Assembly (NCBI GenBank): GCA_003313425.1
Contig: NHZP01000071.1
Location: forward strand, 186,001 to 250,000
Source of the DNA: Pseudopyrenochaeta lycopersici
Taxonomy: Eukaryota; Ascomycota; Dothideomycetes; Pleosporales; Pseudopyrenochaetaceae
Length of the DNA stretch: 64,000 bases
Direction of reading: 5' to 3'
In this document: positions 46,077 through 56,100 of the stretch, piece after piece
How the letters are laid out: every line of letters begins with the position of its first letter
Position numbering within the stretch: the stretch's first letter is position 1
Made by a program: the position numbers and the translations under genes
Notes under the pieces: generated by a model
Seen by the model: the letters and a program-made list of their open reading frames with translations, nothing else
The model's database searches: none
What the model was told of the DNA's origin: nothing

Positions 46077-46299
46077 CCTACCAAGCTTTACAACTTTGCA
46101 CGTTAACAACTTAATCCTATAAAAAGCTACTACAGCTTATAGTAGCTTAAATTAATCCTCTACTTCTACTATATCTTTCTTACACGTACGCTTATTATAT
46201 CCTGCCTCTCTATAAGTTTTATAGCGTTAGATACCCCTTATACTAGCACCTATTTAAGCCCTCTCTACACGTCTCTCTACCTTAAGTTAGGTATTAATA

Positions 46300-47700
46300 T
46301 CCCTCTAAGTAATTAAGTCCTCTCTCTCCTCCTTTAATAGGGTCCCTCCCTACTAGATCTACTTTTTCTTACGCTTTTTCTGCTTAGAAGCAGCTCTATT
46401 TACCTACTTAAGACTAGCTACTTTAGCTTCTAGTAACGTGTATAAGTATACCTTTAATATTAATCCCTTTTTAACTTATAACACTATCTTAATAATAGAA
46501 TTAAGAGAGGAACTCTTATAGTTATAAATCCTCTTTATAATTAGTGTTATTTAAGCCTCTATCTCTTAGGCGTTACTAGGTGTTTTAGGGTACCAGGGGG
46601 TGGGCCCTAGTAGAGGTAGTGTTAGCGTGCGAGGCTTTACTTTAAGCTTTAATAGTCCTACCTCTAGGCTGTATAGGACTAGGCTAGTTACTTAGAAGCT
46701 AGATAGAATATTCTGCTGTAAAAATAAGGTCTTAAATACCTCCTTAAAGGAAGATAGGAATGCTTTTTTATTAATATAAGTAATATAACTGTCTGCTAAG
46801 ACCCTAATCTCTTGCTAGTATGCCTACTTTAATAGTGTAAAGCAGCCTATATTAAGCGGCTGCAGGATATAGGATAAATAGGAAGGTATATAGAGGGTAA
46901 TTATCTTATTCTCCTTACATAGATCCTAGAAGGCAAGTAAATTATAGCTCTTATAGCTATTAATTACTAGTAGCTAGTAACTGCCTACTATCTAGGCTGC
47001 TGTATACTAGATAAAGTGCTGTAGCTAGGCTAGACTAAGTTTATTATTAGTCTAGCTATTCTTACTAAGGCCTATACGCTAGTCCTTAGATAGATTAGGC
47101 AACTAAGACTTATTATAGTTCTTAGCTTTAAAGATAATAAAGGGTAGAATTGTCTAGCCTATAGCGTTAATACTAGTAATTAACGTTACCTACTTACAGT
47201 TACTAGGTTATATTCCTAGTAGTCAAGTATATCTCTCAGACGCAGTTACTACCTTAACAGACCCTCCTACGCCTATAGTAAAGCGAGTCTTATTAAAGTT
47301 ATAGGTATCTTTATCTAGGACACTATACTTAGCTTTAATATTACGTATAAGGTTAAACTAGGGGCTAATAATAGCTAGATTACTGTATAGGACTCTCTAG
47401 TAGTCGCGTAGCCTACTTAGCTAGGATTTAATCTTAGGCTTACAAGAGACGAAGTTTCTAGCCTATTTTTCTCCTACCTAGCTACTACTACGAGTAGCTA
47501 GCAGCTAATTTGCTATCTTACAGAGATAAGACAGTGTAGAGGCAAATCCTTACGCGTCTAGCTTCCTTATATATTAGATAATCGCGTCTTCCTCGTGCCT
47601 GTTAAGCTTTAACGAGTTAGGTTAGCTGTCGCCTTGTAAAAGCTTTCTAGCGCGTTAGTCGCGGAGAGTCCTTCTAAGAACGTTGTAGCCTACTGCAGCT
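46300..47700 (-). pseudogene. Pogo-like transposase relic with mutated catalytic residues
   Basis: On the minus strand one frame reads through with only TAA/TAG stops: HEEDAIIQYIRKLDAQGF (CENPB-type HTH, about 47610-47560), IKAKYSVLDKDTYNFNKTRF (about 47380-47330), AIGQTILPFIIFKAKNY (about 47160-47110), NSQTNNKLSLAQLQHF (about 47065-47015), LLVINSYKSYNLLAFQDL (about 46980-46930) and YLSYILQPLNIGCF (about 46885-46840). Two catalytic Asp positions, YNFDE and LxxDGH, are Asn here (GAY to AAY). The protein would be about 550 residues, normal for the family. Confidence 0.83.
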
Positions 47701-47836
47701 CGTTAATTACTTAATATCGCGTCTTTTTTTATTACTTAGATAGCTAAGATAATTCTATCCTTATAAGGGAGTAATTTAATATTAAGTTGTTAAGATATTG
47801 TAGTTAAAGGTAGAAGGAGGTGTGGTCTTGGCAAGA

Positions 47837-47879
47837 GTAGGCGTTTCGCTTACCTGGGCGTTTCGCTTGCCGCTCACGT
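47837..47879 (-). repeat. Right 43-bp terminal inverted repeat
   Basis: Partner of 46034-46076; followed by TA. Confidence 0.93.
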
Positions 47880-48282
47880 TAGTACTATAGAGTAATTATA
47901 AATTTTAATATATATATTTTTATAGTATTATTTTATACTTACTATAATATAAAAATAAGGAAATAAGTACTACACATCTTTTAATTCCTATGGCCGATAT
48001 TCTTTTATACACTTGCCCTAAAACCGGTCTCTATATGTATTGCCCTACTTATACTGTAATACTTGTAATACCGCTGCCGAAGATAAGCAACTCGGCTAAT
48101 AGGGGAGGGTGATGCTTAACAATAGTGCTTTCGCCAAACGCGTTATTAGGCAATGATCACGACGAAGTATATGATATATTCTCTCTGAGAGCATTACCAA
48201 TCTGAAAGCCAAAATTTCGCAAGAGACTAGCCTGGTGCTTTCCACTCTGTCTAGATACGAGTTCCTCCTCTTTCCAAGTAAG

Positions 48283-49236
48283 TCACACCCGCCGGCGCAT
48301 TTGTAGACCCTTGCCACGCCACCACAGTCTAGTTCTTGTCCAGTGCGGTGTAGGCTGACTGCACGTTTTGCAGCGACAATCCTTGGGTTTCTTTAGTATA
48401 CACTTTTGTAAATTTTTCGTTCCTGCTCGCACCCCTTTAGGGTCTAAAAGACATATCAAATCCACGAGCAAGTGTTGCAAACGGCGCAGTCGCTGGTCAA
48501 GGAGAGGCTCGTGCTGCTTTCGAGCCAGGTAAAACTCCTCAATAGCAGCACAAACAGGCATAAACCAGCCCTTAAATGTCTGGTCCGTGTCCCATCTCTC
48601 TTTAAATGCTGCATAACCCATACAGAAGAATTCATTTTCATCTTTTTCCCGGACAGTCATAATCTCTCCAATTGCGAGTTGCTGCCCACGCCAGACCCGG
48701 AATGGTCTTCTGTCAGGTTCAACATCGAGCTGGTTGAACTCTGATCTTATTGAGAAGATGGTTGCAGTGAGGTTGCGGGTTTCTTCATCTGTTGGGCCTC
48801 CCATAAATTGCGCTTGCCGGCGATAAATATATGTCCATGTGAAAAACTGTCCAATCAGAAAAGACGTATAAATATATAAGTTCTCCTGATCAATAGCGTT
48901 GTTCGGGTCAATTAGGTTCAGGGTATCTCCACATGCTATACTATAAAGTCGAGATTGGAGTTCTTGCGCTTCCAAAAGTAAAGGGTCCCGATATTTCCTA
49001 ACCAGCTTTGCCGATTCGGTGAGACGCCGCTTGCGGTCGTCGGCCCAGAGGTTGAACCCGCCAGTGAACAAAGCCGCTATGGCTGCGCCTGCGAAGGCCA
49101 TTACTCGGAAATAAGAGATCAAGAAGTCAAGCAATCCCTCAAGTTTCGGAGCAACGAGAATTGCACAGAACTGAGCAGAACGATGTGAAATATATCCTAC
49201 ATTGTTCTCTACTGCATACACATTAGGTAATGTCAT
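48283..49236 (-). CDS. Conserved protein of unknown function with one membrane helix
   Basis: A single uninterrupted frame from ATG (49236-49234) to the stop at 48283 encodes 317 residues. An upstream in-frame GTG at 49242 is not a plausible fungal start. A hydrophobic segment at residues 45-63 (VMAFAGAAIAALFTGGFNL) is followed by WADDRKRRL and a helical soluble part with KYRDPLLLEAQELQSRLYSI, IGQFFTWTYIYRRQAQF, RPFRVWRGQQLAIGEIM, CMGYAAFKERW and LQHLLVDLICLLDP. I recall this pattern from uncharacterised proteins of both fungi and actinobacteria; no function is known to me. The tail is basic with a CRCKTC cluster. It carries no RIP stops although a RIP-mutated pogo element ends 400 bp downstream. 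Confidence 0.75.
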   Translation of the reverse strand: MTLPNVYAVENNVGYISHRSAQFCAILVAPKLEGLLDFLISYFRVMAFAGAAIAALFTGGFNLWADDRKRRLTESAKLVRKYRDPLLLEAQELQSRLYSIACGDTLNLIDPNNAIDQENLYIYTSFLIGQFFTWTYIYRRQAQFMGGPTDEETRNLTATIFSIRSEFNQLDVEPDRRPFRVWRGQQLAIGEIMTVREKDENEFFCMGYAAFKERWDTDQTFKGWFMPVCAAIEEFYLARKQHEPLLDQRLRRLQHLLVDLICLLDPKGVRAGTKNLQKCILKKPKDCRCKTCSQPTPHWTRTRLWWRGKGLQMRRRV

Positions 49237-49635
49237 TACCACACCTTTGTTGGGATGCAGGGTATAACTCTAATGTATAATACTTGTGCTCGTGACCGTA
49301 GTTGAAGCTTCTTGTGAGAAGATTAATGCAGCATGGCGTCTAGACAAGTCGGCGGAGCTGTACCAGCAGCTGAAAACTATGTACAATACTGTAAACATTT
49401 CCACACTATCTCCGATTTCGGATTTTGTCTGCGGGGTTTCTGAAGAGATATAGTTTTACCCCTCAAATTTTGAATTCGGAGTAAAGGTTATGTAAGCTGG
49501 CTGTCACAAGCGATTTACATGTTTCTTGATTGGTCATGGAGCTGGGGAGGTGCTATCGAATCACAACGCTTTCTCTGGGTCTATCAAACTACATTGGTTG
49601 AAAACCCAACATGAGGCGTATTTCACGAGCACATA
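49237..49635. other. Intergenic region, promoter side of the conserved gene
   Basis: Normal composition, no frame or repeat that I can support. Confidence 0.4.
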
Positions 49636-49860
49636 ACGTGTTTTACCGGTTATCCGCGCACCCCACCAAAACTAATGCCTCTTAATGCTGAATTACTTAA
49701 TAGCAGCGTAGTAAGTTCAAAATTTAATAAAGAGATAAGCTAGTACATTTATATCTACACTAAAGTCGAGTATATTCTTGAATATAATAGTTGCCACATG
49801 TTGGTGATACTGTTACGAGTCCACATTGGTAGGTGGGGGAACACAACTCTTTATGCCGAC
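49636..49860 (+). mobile_element. Left end of a pogo-like transposon
   Basis: Begins ACGTGTTTTACCGGTTATCC after TA (49634-49635) and continues gcgcaccccaccaaaactaatgcctc, the subterminal block shared with the ends at 33862 (inverted), 50006 and 50231. No transposase text or right end is visible; the stretch up to about 50000 has no frame. The 3' limit given is arbitrary. Confidence 0.5.
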
Positions 49861-50005
49861 ACACCAACCAAGCGGACATCATATAGCTAGAAGTCACGTG
49901 CAGTCCCCTAAGTCTCTAAGTCTCCTATAAGACTTAGTAGTTAGAGACATTAGAGACTAAGAGATAGCAATGTATATAACTTAAGATAATAGGCCCTTAT
50001 AGCTA

Positions 50006-50230
50006 ACGTGTTCTACAAGTCCTCAGCGCGCACTAGTTCTTCGCCTACTCTACTAAAACTAACGCACCTCTCTTTTCTTAGTAACAATAGCTACTTAGTA
50101 ACACTCTCTAGAGACTCTAAAAGCAAGTAGATATTAAAGATCTAATTAAGTAGTTACAATACAACGTAACTACTATTACCTAGGTAGGCCTAAGAGTATT
50201 CTATAGAAAAGTAAGATTAAAAGTTAAATA
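50006..50230 (+). mobile_element. Left end of a second pogo-like transposon with transposase start
   Basis: Begins ACGTGTTCTACAAGTCCTCAG after TA (50004-50005) and shares aaaactaacgcacctctc with its neighbours. From about 50086 the plus strand reads SNNSYLVTLSRDSKSKQI with TAA stops, like a pogo transposase N-terminus. It ends where the next element begins (50231). Confidence 0.55.
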
Positions 50231-51148
50231 ACGTGTCACACAAGCGAGCGCCGCACCCCACCAAGTTTAAGCACCTCTCTTATCTTAACGTACAATAGCT
50301 TAACATTATACTCTTTAAATGCCTTTAAATAAAGCAGATATCTAGCTTACTATCTTAGCTATTTATGGGTATTAAATTAGTAGTAACTAGCCTACTGTAG
50401 TAATCTTCATCGTGTCTAAAAGAATAATCCCTCGCTAACGCGCTAGGACTACTACTTAACGCAATTACTAGCCTAACTTAAGGAAGCTTACTTAGCTAGA
50501 AGAGGAGGTAATAGTTAATTATATACTTAATCTAGATTAACGTAAGTTTCCGCCTATATATATAGCCATACGTAATATAGCTAATAAGCTGCTATTAAAG
50601 CGTAGTAGAGGTCTAGTTAGTATAAACTAGCTACCTATACCCTCTGTATGCTACCTTACTTATCTTATCTACTACAGCCTCTTAATATTAGCTGCTTCTC
50701 TCCTCTTAAGAAGGCGTATAGCTGCTAGATAGAGAGCTTAATTAAGGCTTATATTAACTATATTACTAAGCTTAAATTTCTACCTACCTTTAAAGTAGTA
50801 TTTAATTAAGCTTTTACTATAGTTAATATACGCTTAGTATTTTAAGGGGCAGGCCTTATTCCTCTCTAGCTAGACGTTGTCTTATTAAGACTAGATATCT
50901 AGCTACGTACGCTATTACTAGTAGCTTAGTTAGGAGCTTAAGAAAGAGCTTAGCAAGGAGCTCTCTAGGAGCCTTAAATACTAAGGAACCTATATAAGTT
51001 TAAAGCTTAATTAACTCTAATTAGTAATTACGTTTAATAGTATAAGAGCTTGTTACTAGCCTTAATTATTAAGGCGCTTAATTAGTTTATAAAAGAGGCT
51101 ATAGTAGGGGTATATAGAGCTAAGCTAATAGAGGGTAGGATTAATAGC
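50231..51148 (+). mobile_element. Third pogo-like transposon, internally deleted and cut by A2
   Basis: Begins ACGTGTCACACAAGCGAGCG after TA (50229-50230), then ccccaccaagtttaagcacctc. The plus strand reads a transposase N-terminus (LNALNKADI near 50318; NNPSLTR near 50428; LKEAYLARRGGN near 50478-50512), then jumps to its C-terminal core, CMLPYLSYLLQPLNISCFSP (50649-50708) and INYITKLKFLPTFKVVFN (50753-50806), so the middle of the DDE domain is deleted. The fragment ends at the LTR of element A2 (51149). Confidence 0.7.
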
Positions 51149-51508
51149 TGTAAAGAATCTTAAAAGCTATTAGTAAGGATAACTAATAAGATTGCAAGGT
51201 TAGTTCTCTAGGATAGAGTGAGGGACTATATAGAAGGGGGTTTAATACTAAGATAGTAAGAGGGCGCTTCTGTAAAGAGTACTAAGGGTTAAAAATAATT
51301 AGTATTACTATTACTATACTGTAGAGTATAATATTAAGTTAAATATACTAAGCTATAGAGGCTTATTATAATAATCTATATATATAATGCGCTTATTACG
51401 CTCGCTGCGAGCGGTTACGTAACGTGTAAGAAGTAGAATACTAGCGCTTCCTAACTAGTTATTAGTTCTTAAGGCATCCCCCCTTAACTAGGATTCTAGA
51501 TGCTAACA
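51149..51508 (-). repeat. 3' LTR of element A2
   Basis: 360 bp from TGTAAAGAATC to TGCTAACA, similar to 16529-16919. The following atcctcttcctccttt (51510-51525) is the reverse of a purine tract. Confidence 0.85.
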
Positions 51509-51799
51509 ATATCCTCTTCCTCCTTTAGGATTTATCTTAAATTACGTAATGTTTAACTAGATTAGTTTTAAAGGCAGCGTACCTTATGTTTGTAGTAATA
51601 TAAGACAAAATATTATCTAAGTCCTAGATTTATAATCTATGTCTTTATAATAAAATCCTCTATACTAAAACTATTACTAAATTTAAATATAATAAGTTTT
51701 TAAGGATAATACTATTTATTATATTATACTAGATTTAAATTTAAAATATACTAAATATACTTATTTAGGGAAGCTGTATATAAACATGTCTTAGGCTTC

Positions 51800-54363
51800 T
51801 TTAGACAAAATCTGTAAAGAGTATTAAAAGAAAGTAGATAATAATAAGAAATTATTAGTAACTATAATCGCATAGCTACTCTAGAATAAGGCGATTCTAA
51901 AGCAGGTAGAAGAAAGGGCGCAGAAGAAAGCGTTATATCTAGCGTTAGAGATACACGACGACAGAGAGTTAGAGTTCGCTAAGGAGGCTCCTTATCTAGC
52001 CGCTGAAGCCTTAGTTAGTTTTTCTCTAATAGTATAGTCTACTATAGGTACCTTAGACTAATTAGTAACTCTAGCAGAGCCTAGTTAGGTTCCTACTTTC
52101 TAAGTTTGTTACCTTTCTCTTCTTCTTAGCCTCTTCTCTTTCCTAATATTCTCTAACTTTTTATTAGCAGTTTCTTAGGTGTTCCTTTAGTTCCTACGTG
52201 CTTTCTAAGCTTAGGTATCCTTTCTATTTAACTAAGTAACTAAAGTTTAGTTCTAGGTTATTAACTCTTCTATTTTATTAGTACCCTAGGATTTTCTTAA
52301 CTTTAAACTTGTTTTCCTCCTCTAAGTTATATTAAAATATTCTCTGTAATAGTGTTATAAGGTTAGCTAGTTCTAACTTAGAGATATAGAAGTAGGAGTA
52401 GATCTTTGCATCTAGTAGTAGCTTAAGTGTATAATTTATAGGTCTGTTTTATTCTTTAACTAAAAATAGTCTAACCTTAATATAATTAAGTCTCTTACTT
52501 AGTCGCTTATTACGTAAATTTTTTATAAGTAAGTATACTTTATCCCTCTTCTTTACCTAAGGTGCTATTTTTCTTTTCTTATTCTAGTAGGAAATACTAT
52601 TATATTATGCTTTCTTAAGGTTTTCTTAGAGTTATTCGTGTATTTTCTTTATTTCTTTAGCTATTTTTATAGCTGCTTTAGCTTTTTTGCTAAGATATAA
52701 TTTTAGAAAGAGATTAGGGTGTCTCCTATAGTTAGTAAAGAACAGCGTTTTTCTAGTTAATTCTAATAATTTATTATTATAGGCTAGTTATGCTATTAGT
52801 AATAATAAGACCTAATTATTTTATTATTAGTTACTATAAATTCTTAGGTAGGTCTTTATTATTCTGTTTATTCTTTCTGTCTATCTATCTGTTTATAGGT
52901 AATAGGCTGTTAACAACTTTCTCTTTGTCCCTATCGCAGCTATTAATGTAGACTAGAAGTTAGATATAAAGAGCTTATCTCTATTACTTATAATAGACTT
53001 AGGTATACTATAGTATTATATTAGTCTGTCTAGAATAATAAACGCTAGTTATTCTATGTTATAATTATTTCTAAACAGTATTATCTCTACTACTTTTATA
53101 AACCTATAGACTATATTAAAGATAGCATTATACTTAATTCCTATTATAGGATCTTTAGACAGTAGTAACCCTGTTATAAAGTCTATAGAAATGTCTTCCT
53201 AAGGTTTATTAGGTAGCTCTATAGCTTGCATTTCTCTATATAGTGCGTAGGTACTATATTTATTCTTATAATAGTCCGCGCATTTTTTAATAAACTATTT
53301 AATCTTAGCCTTTATATTCTTAAAGCTATAATATTACTATATAAGTTCTATTATTCTTTTAATTCTAGGGTAACTATATACTAGGTTATTATAGTATTAT
53401 TAGATAATTACTTCTTATAATTCTTTAGGTACTTTAGACGTAATTATTATAGTATTATTTAATAACTTATTTAGTCTTAAGCTTCTATCTTAGTTTACTT
53501 AAAGGATAGTATTATTAATTATTACTTTTATTCCTATAATATCTAATCTGCGGCTAAGAGTATTAGCTTTACTGTTATCCTTTCTTAGCGTATACACAAT
53601 CTTAAACTTATATTATCCTAATATTTTAGCCTACCTAACCTGTCTTTAGTTTAGATCTTTAGTAGCAGTAAAATCAACTAAGTTCTTATAATCTGTAAAT
53701 ATTATAAGATCTAAGTAGCTCTCTGCGTAGATCTGCTAGTAGTTAAAGTTGTTAATAATTACTATAAGCTCTTTATTATGCACGTTATAGCGTTCCTTAG
53801 GGTCTGTAAATTTCCTAGAGTAGTAGGTAATTAGGTGCTATTTCGTATTATATTCTTATTTTACTATTATACCTAGTATAAGGTCTAAGGTATCTATTTT
53901 AAACTATAAGAGTTCTCCTATTTAGAATATAATTAACACTAGTAGTATAATATAGGCTTCTTTAAGTATCTAGAATACTTTTCTTTATTTATTTCTTTAT
54001 TCCTATTTTATCTTTTTCCTTATAAGTTTAGTAAGTAGGATAGATTTTTTAGAGAAGTCTTTAATAAATTATTAGTTAAAATTAATAAATTTTATAAATA
54101 ACTATATATCTTAACTATTTTAGGTTTAGGCTATTCTTTTACTACTTTTATTTTTTCTTTACTTATCTTTACTCTATATATACTTACTATATATCCTAAG
54201 AATTTAACTTCTTCCTTATAGAACTTATATTTCTTAGGTTTAAGTAGTAAACTAAATCTTCCAAAGTAGGCAAGAACTATTTTAACGTGCTTAATATATT
54301 CCTGTAAATTATTAGAGTACACGAGGATATTATTAAGTTATGCGATAACAAATATATCTAGGT
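51800..54363 (-). pseudogene. Element A2: integrase, RNase H and RT 3' part
   Basis: Minus-strand text parallels element A. RT reads SNNLQEYIKHVKIVLAYFGR and KFYKEEVKFLGYIVSIYRVK at 54320-54140, continuous across the site where B interrupts element A. The YxDD box near 54345-54320 reads LNN after a stop. RNase H and integrase follow down to about 52300. Stops are TAA/TAG. Confidence 0.82.
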
Positions 54364-54403
54364 TGTAATGGGCTGCGCCCTTTAGGCCTCTTCGCCCATA
54401 ACA
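54364..54403 (-). mobile_element. 40-bp LTR remnant with 5-bp target duplication
   Basis: The segment is TGTAATGGGCTGCGCCCTTT joined to AGGCCTCTTCGCCCATAACA. These are exactly the two outer 20 bp of a family D LTR (compare 30828-31077), with the middle missing. TAGGT flanks both sides (54359-54363 and 54404-54408), while element A has TAGGT once at the same point (near 25297-25301). It marks a real family D insertion reduced to its ends. CA/TG are intact in it. Confidence 0.88.
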
Positions 54404-54590
54404 TAGGTATTCTCTTAACACGTTATTAATAAGTGCCTAGTATGTAGCTAGTACGTTAGTAAGACTAAAAGGTATTACTATATACTTGTAGTAGCTGTAG
54501 CGTGTTCTAAATGCAGTCTTTTATTCTTTGCCTTCTTTTATGTAAATAAGGCTATACGCTCCTCTTAAGTCTAATACTATAAAGACTTTT

Positions 54591-54838
54591 TGTTATGGGC
54601 GAAGAGGCCTAGCTAACGAGTGTGCATTTGTCCTATACTACAGAAGGAGAAAGATAGAGAAGAGGTTACAGGTATCCTTAGAGGATATATATATGTTCGT
54701 ACAAGTAAAGAGGGATGTGCCCCTCTAGCTACTAACTTGTATAAGCTTATAAAAAAAGGGGGCAGAAGAGATTAAGGAGTTCGCTCCCCGTGCAATAGTA
54801 GCGAAGCCTCTCTTACTTAAAGGGCGCAGCCTATTATA
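54591..54838 (-). repeat. 3' LTR of element D'
   Basis: 248 bp from TGTTATGGGCGAAGAGGCC to CAGCCTATTATA. It matches 61067-61314 at most positions. Confidence 0.92.
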
Positions 54839-56100
54839 ATACTCTCCTCCTCCTTAAATAACTATATTACTTCTTTATACGTAGTTTAACTTTAACTTTA
54901 TACTTATATAGGTAGTATTATATTATTATACTATAAAAGTAGAGATATTATATATACTTTTTCTTCTTTATTTATATATAATTTTCCTCTTTTACCTATT
55001 ATTATTACCTAATAACGTAAAGTAGAGGAGAGGTTAGTTATTTGCTCGCCCGTGCGTATATAAAGAGCTTTTCCTCTAACTCTTTCTTCCTCTTTTACTA
55101 CTTAGCTTTAACTTACTTGCGTACAAATTATCTTCCTATTATTACTAACATACCTCTTAAAGTAGCTCTCTTAGCTAGTTAGCCTAATTACAGTGTGTAG
55201 GGTCCTAGTAGTTATAGCAGTAGTGTAAACTATCTTACTTATATAACTACTAGCAACATTATGTCTACGCACGCAGCTTCTAGAGCTAACATTACTTAGG
55301 TTACTTACGCTTAGCTTACTTAAATAGCTCCTAACTAAACTTAACTTACTAGTATTATTATTCCTATTACTTAGGGTAATATATCTTTTCTCTCTACTAA
55401 CTACGTAATCTAATATATCCTAGATACTCTAGTTATAGATAAGTTTTACTATCTCTTTATAACTACTTTTATACGTCGTATTTCTCTTTTCTTTTCTATA
55501 TCTAATATTATTTAGCCTAAGCTAGTTTATATTACTAAATTCTTCTTTTATCTTATTAATTAGTCTCTGTATAATGCTTAGTAAAGCTATAGTCTTAATA
55601 ATTTCTCTCCTGTTATTACTTATTATATAATTAACACTTATTAACTCCTTTCTAGTTATTAATCCTACCTTAAAGCCTACCTTATCTATAGCTATAGTTC
55701 TCTTAACGCTAACTTCTATTCTAATAACTATACTAAGGCTATATAACAGTGTTATATGTTTATAGCCTTTACTAGGTGTGTCTCTATTACTAGTAAGTAG
55801 AGTAGGGCTTACTCTAATTACGTATAGCGGGATTATAGTGCGTCTTATATAGCTAGGCGTGCTCTACCTCTCCTACCTTCTAACAGAGTCTCTGTTCCTT
55901 AGCGTAGTTAAGGTTAGAGTAAAGTCCTTACTAAGCTTAAGGAGGATAAACGTTTCTTAGATATCTTAGGTTAGAGGGCCTTATATAGGGTTAGTTAGCT
56001 TATACTAACTTATTTCTCTAACTTTTTAGTAGTTTCCTAGATAGTAGCTATATAGGCTGTATATAAGTCCTCTATTTCTTATAGGCTTCTATAGTAATAA
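54839..56100 (-). other. Long 3' tail of element D' (no recognised domain)
   Basis: Between the chromodomain-like region and the 3' LTR, paralleled in the D fragment at about 29650-30827. Degraded text near 55950-55850 (VYPPQAQQGLNPNLNYAKEQ in the D copy near 29710-29770) suggests the coding frame continues past the chromodomain for some distance; the rest shows nothing I can name. Confidence 0.4.

Larger units (their letters stand above)
46034..47879 (-). mobile_element. Pogo/Fot1-like DNA transposon (1846 bp) with 43-bp inverted repeats
   Basis: Terminal inverted repeats 46034-46076 and 47837-47879 differ at a single base. They begin ACGTGAGCGG and contain the block GGCAAGCGAAACGCC / GGTAAGCGAAACGCC twice. 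A TA dinucleotide flanks each end (46032-46033, 47880-47881); the longer flank TAGTA is also shared. The transposase is on the minus strand. The arrangement (TA target, ACGT-start, duplicated block inside the repeat) recalls the Tan1/Vader group of fungal Fot1-like elements. The near-identical ends contrast with a heavily RIP-mutated interior. Confidence 0.92.

Noticed and set aside
48472..48744. 90-residue plus-strand frame
   Set aside because: Antisense shadow of the conserved gene at 48283-49236.
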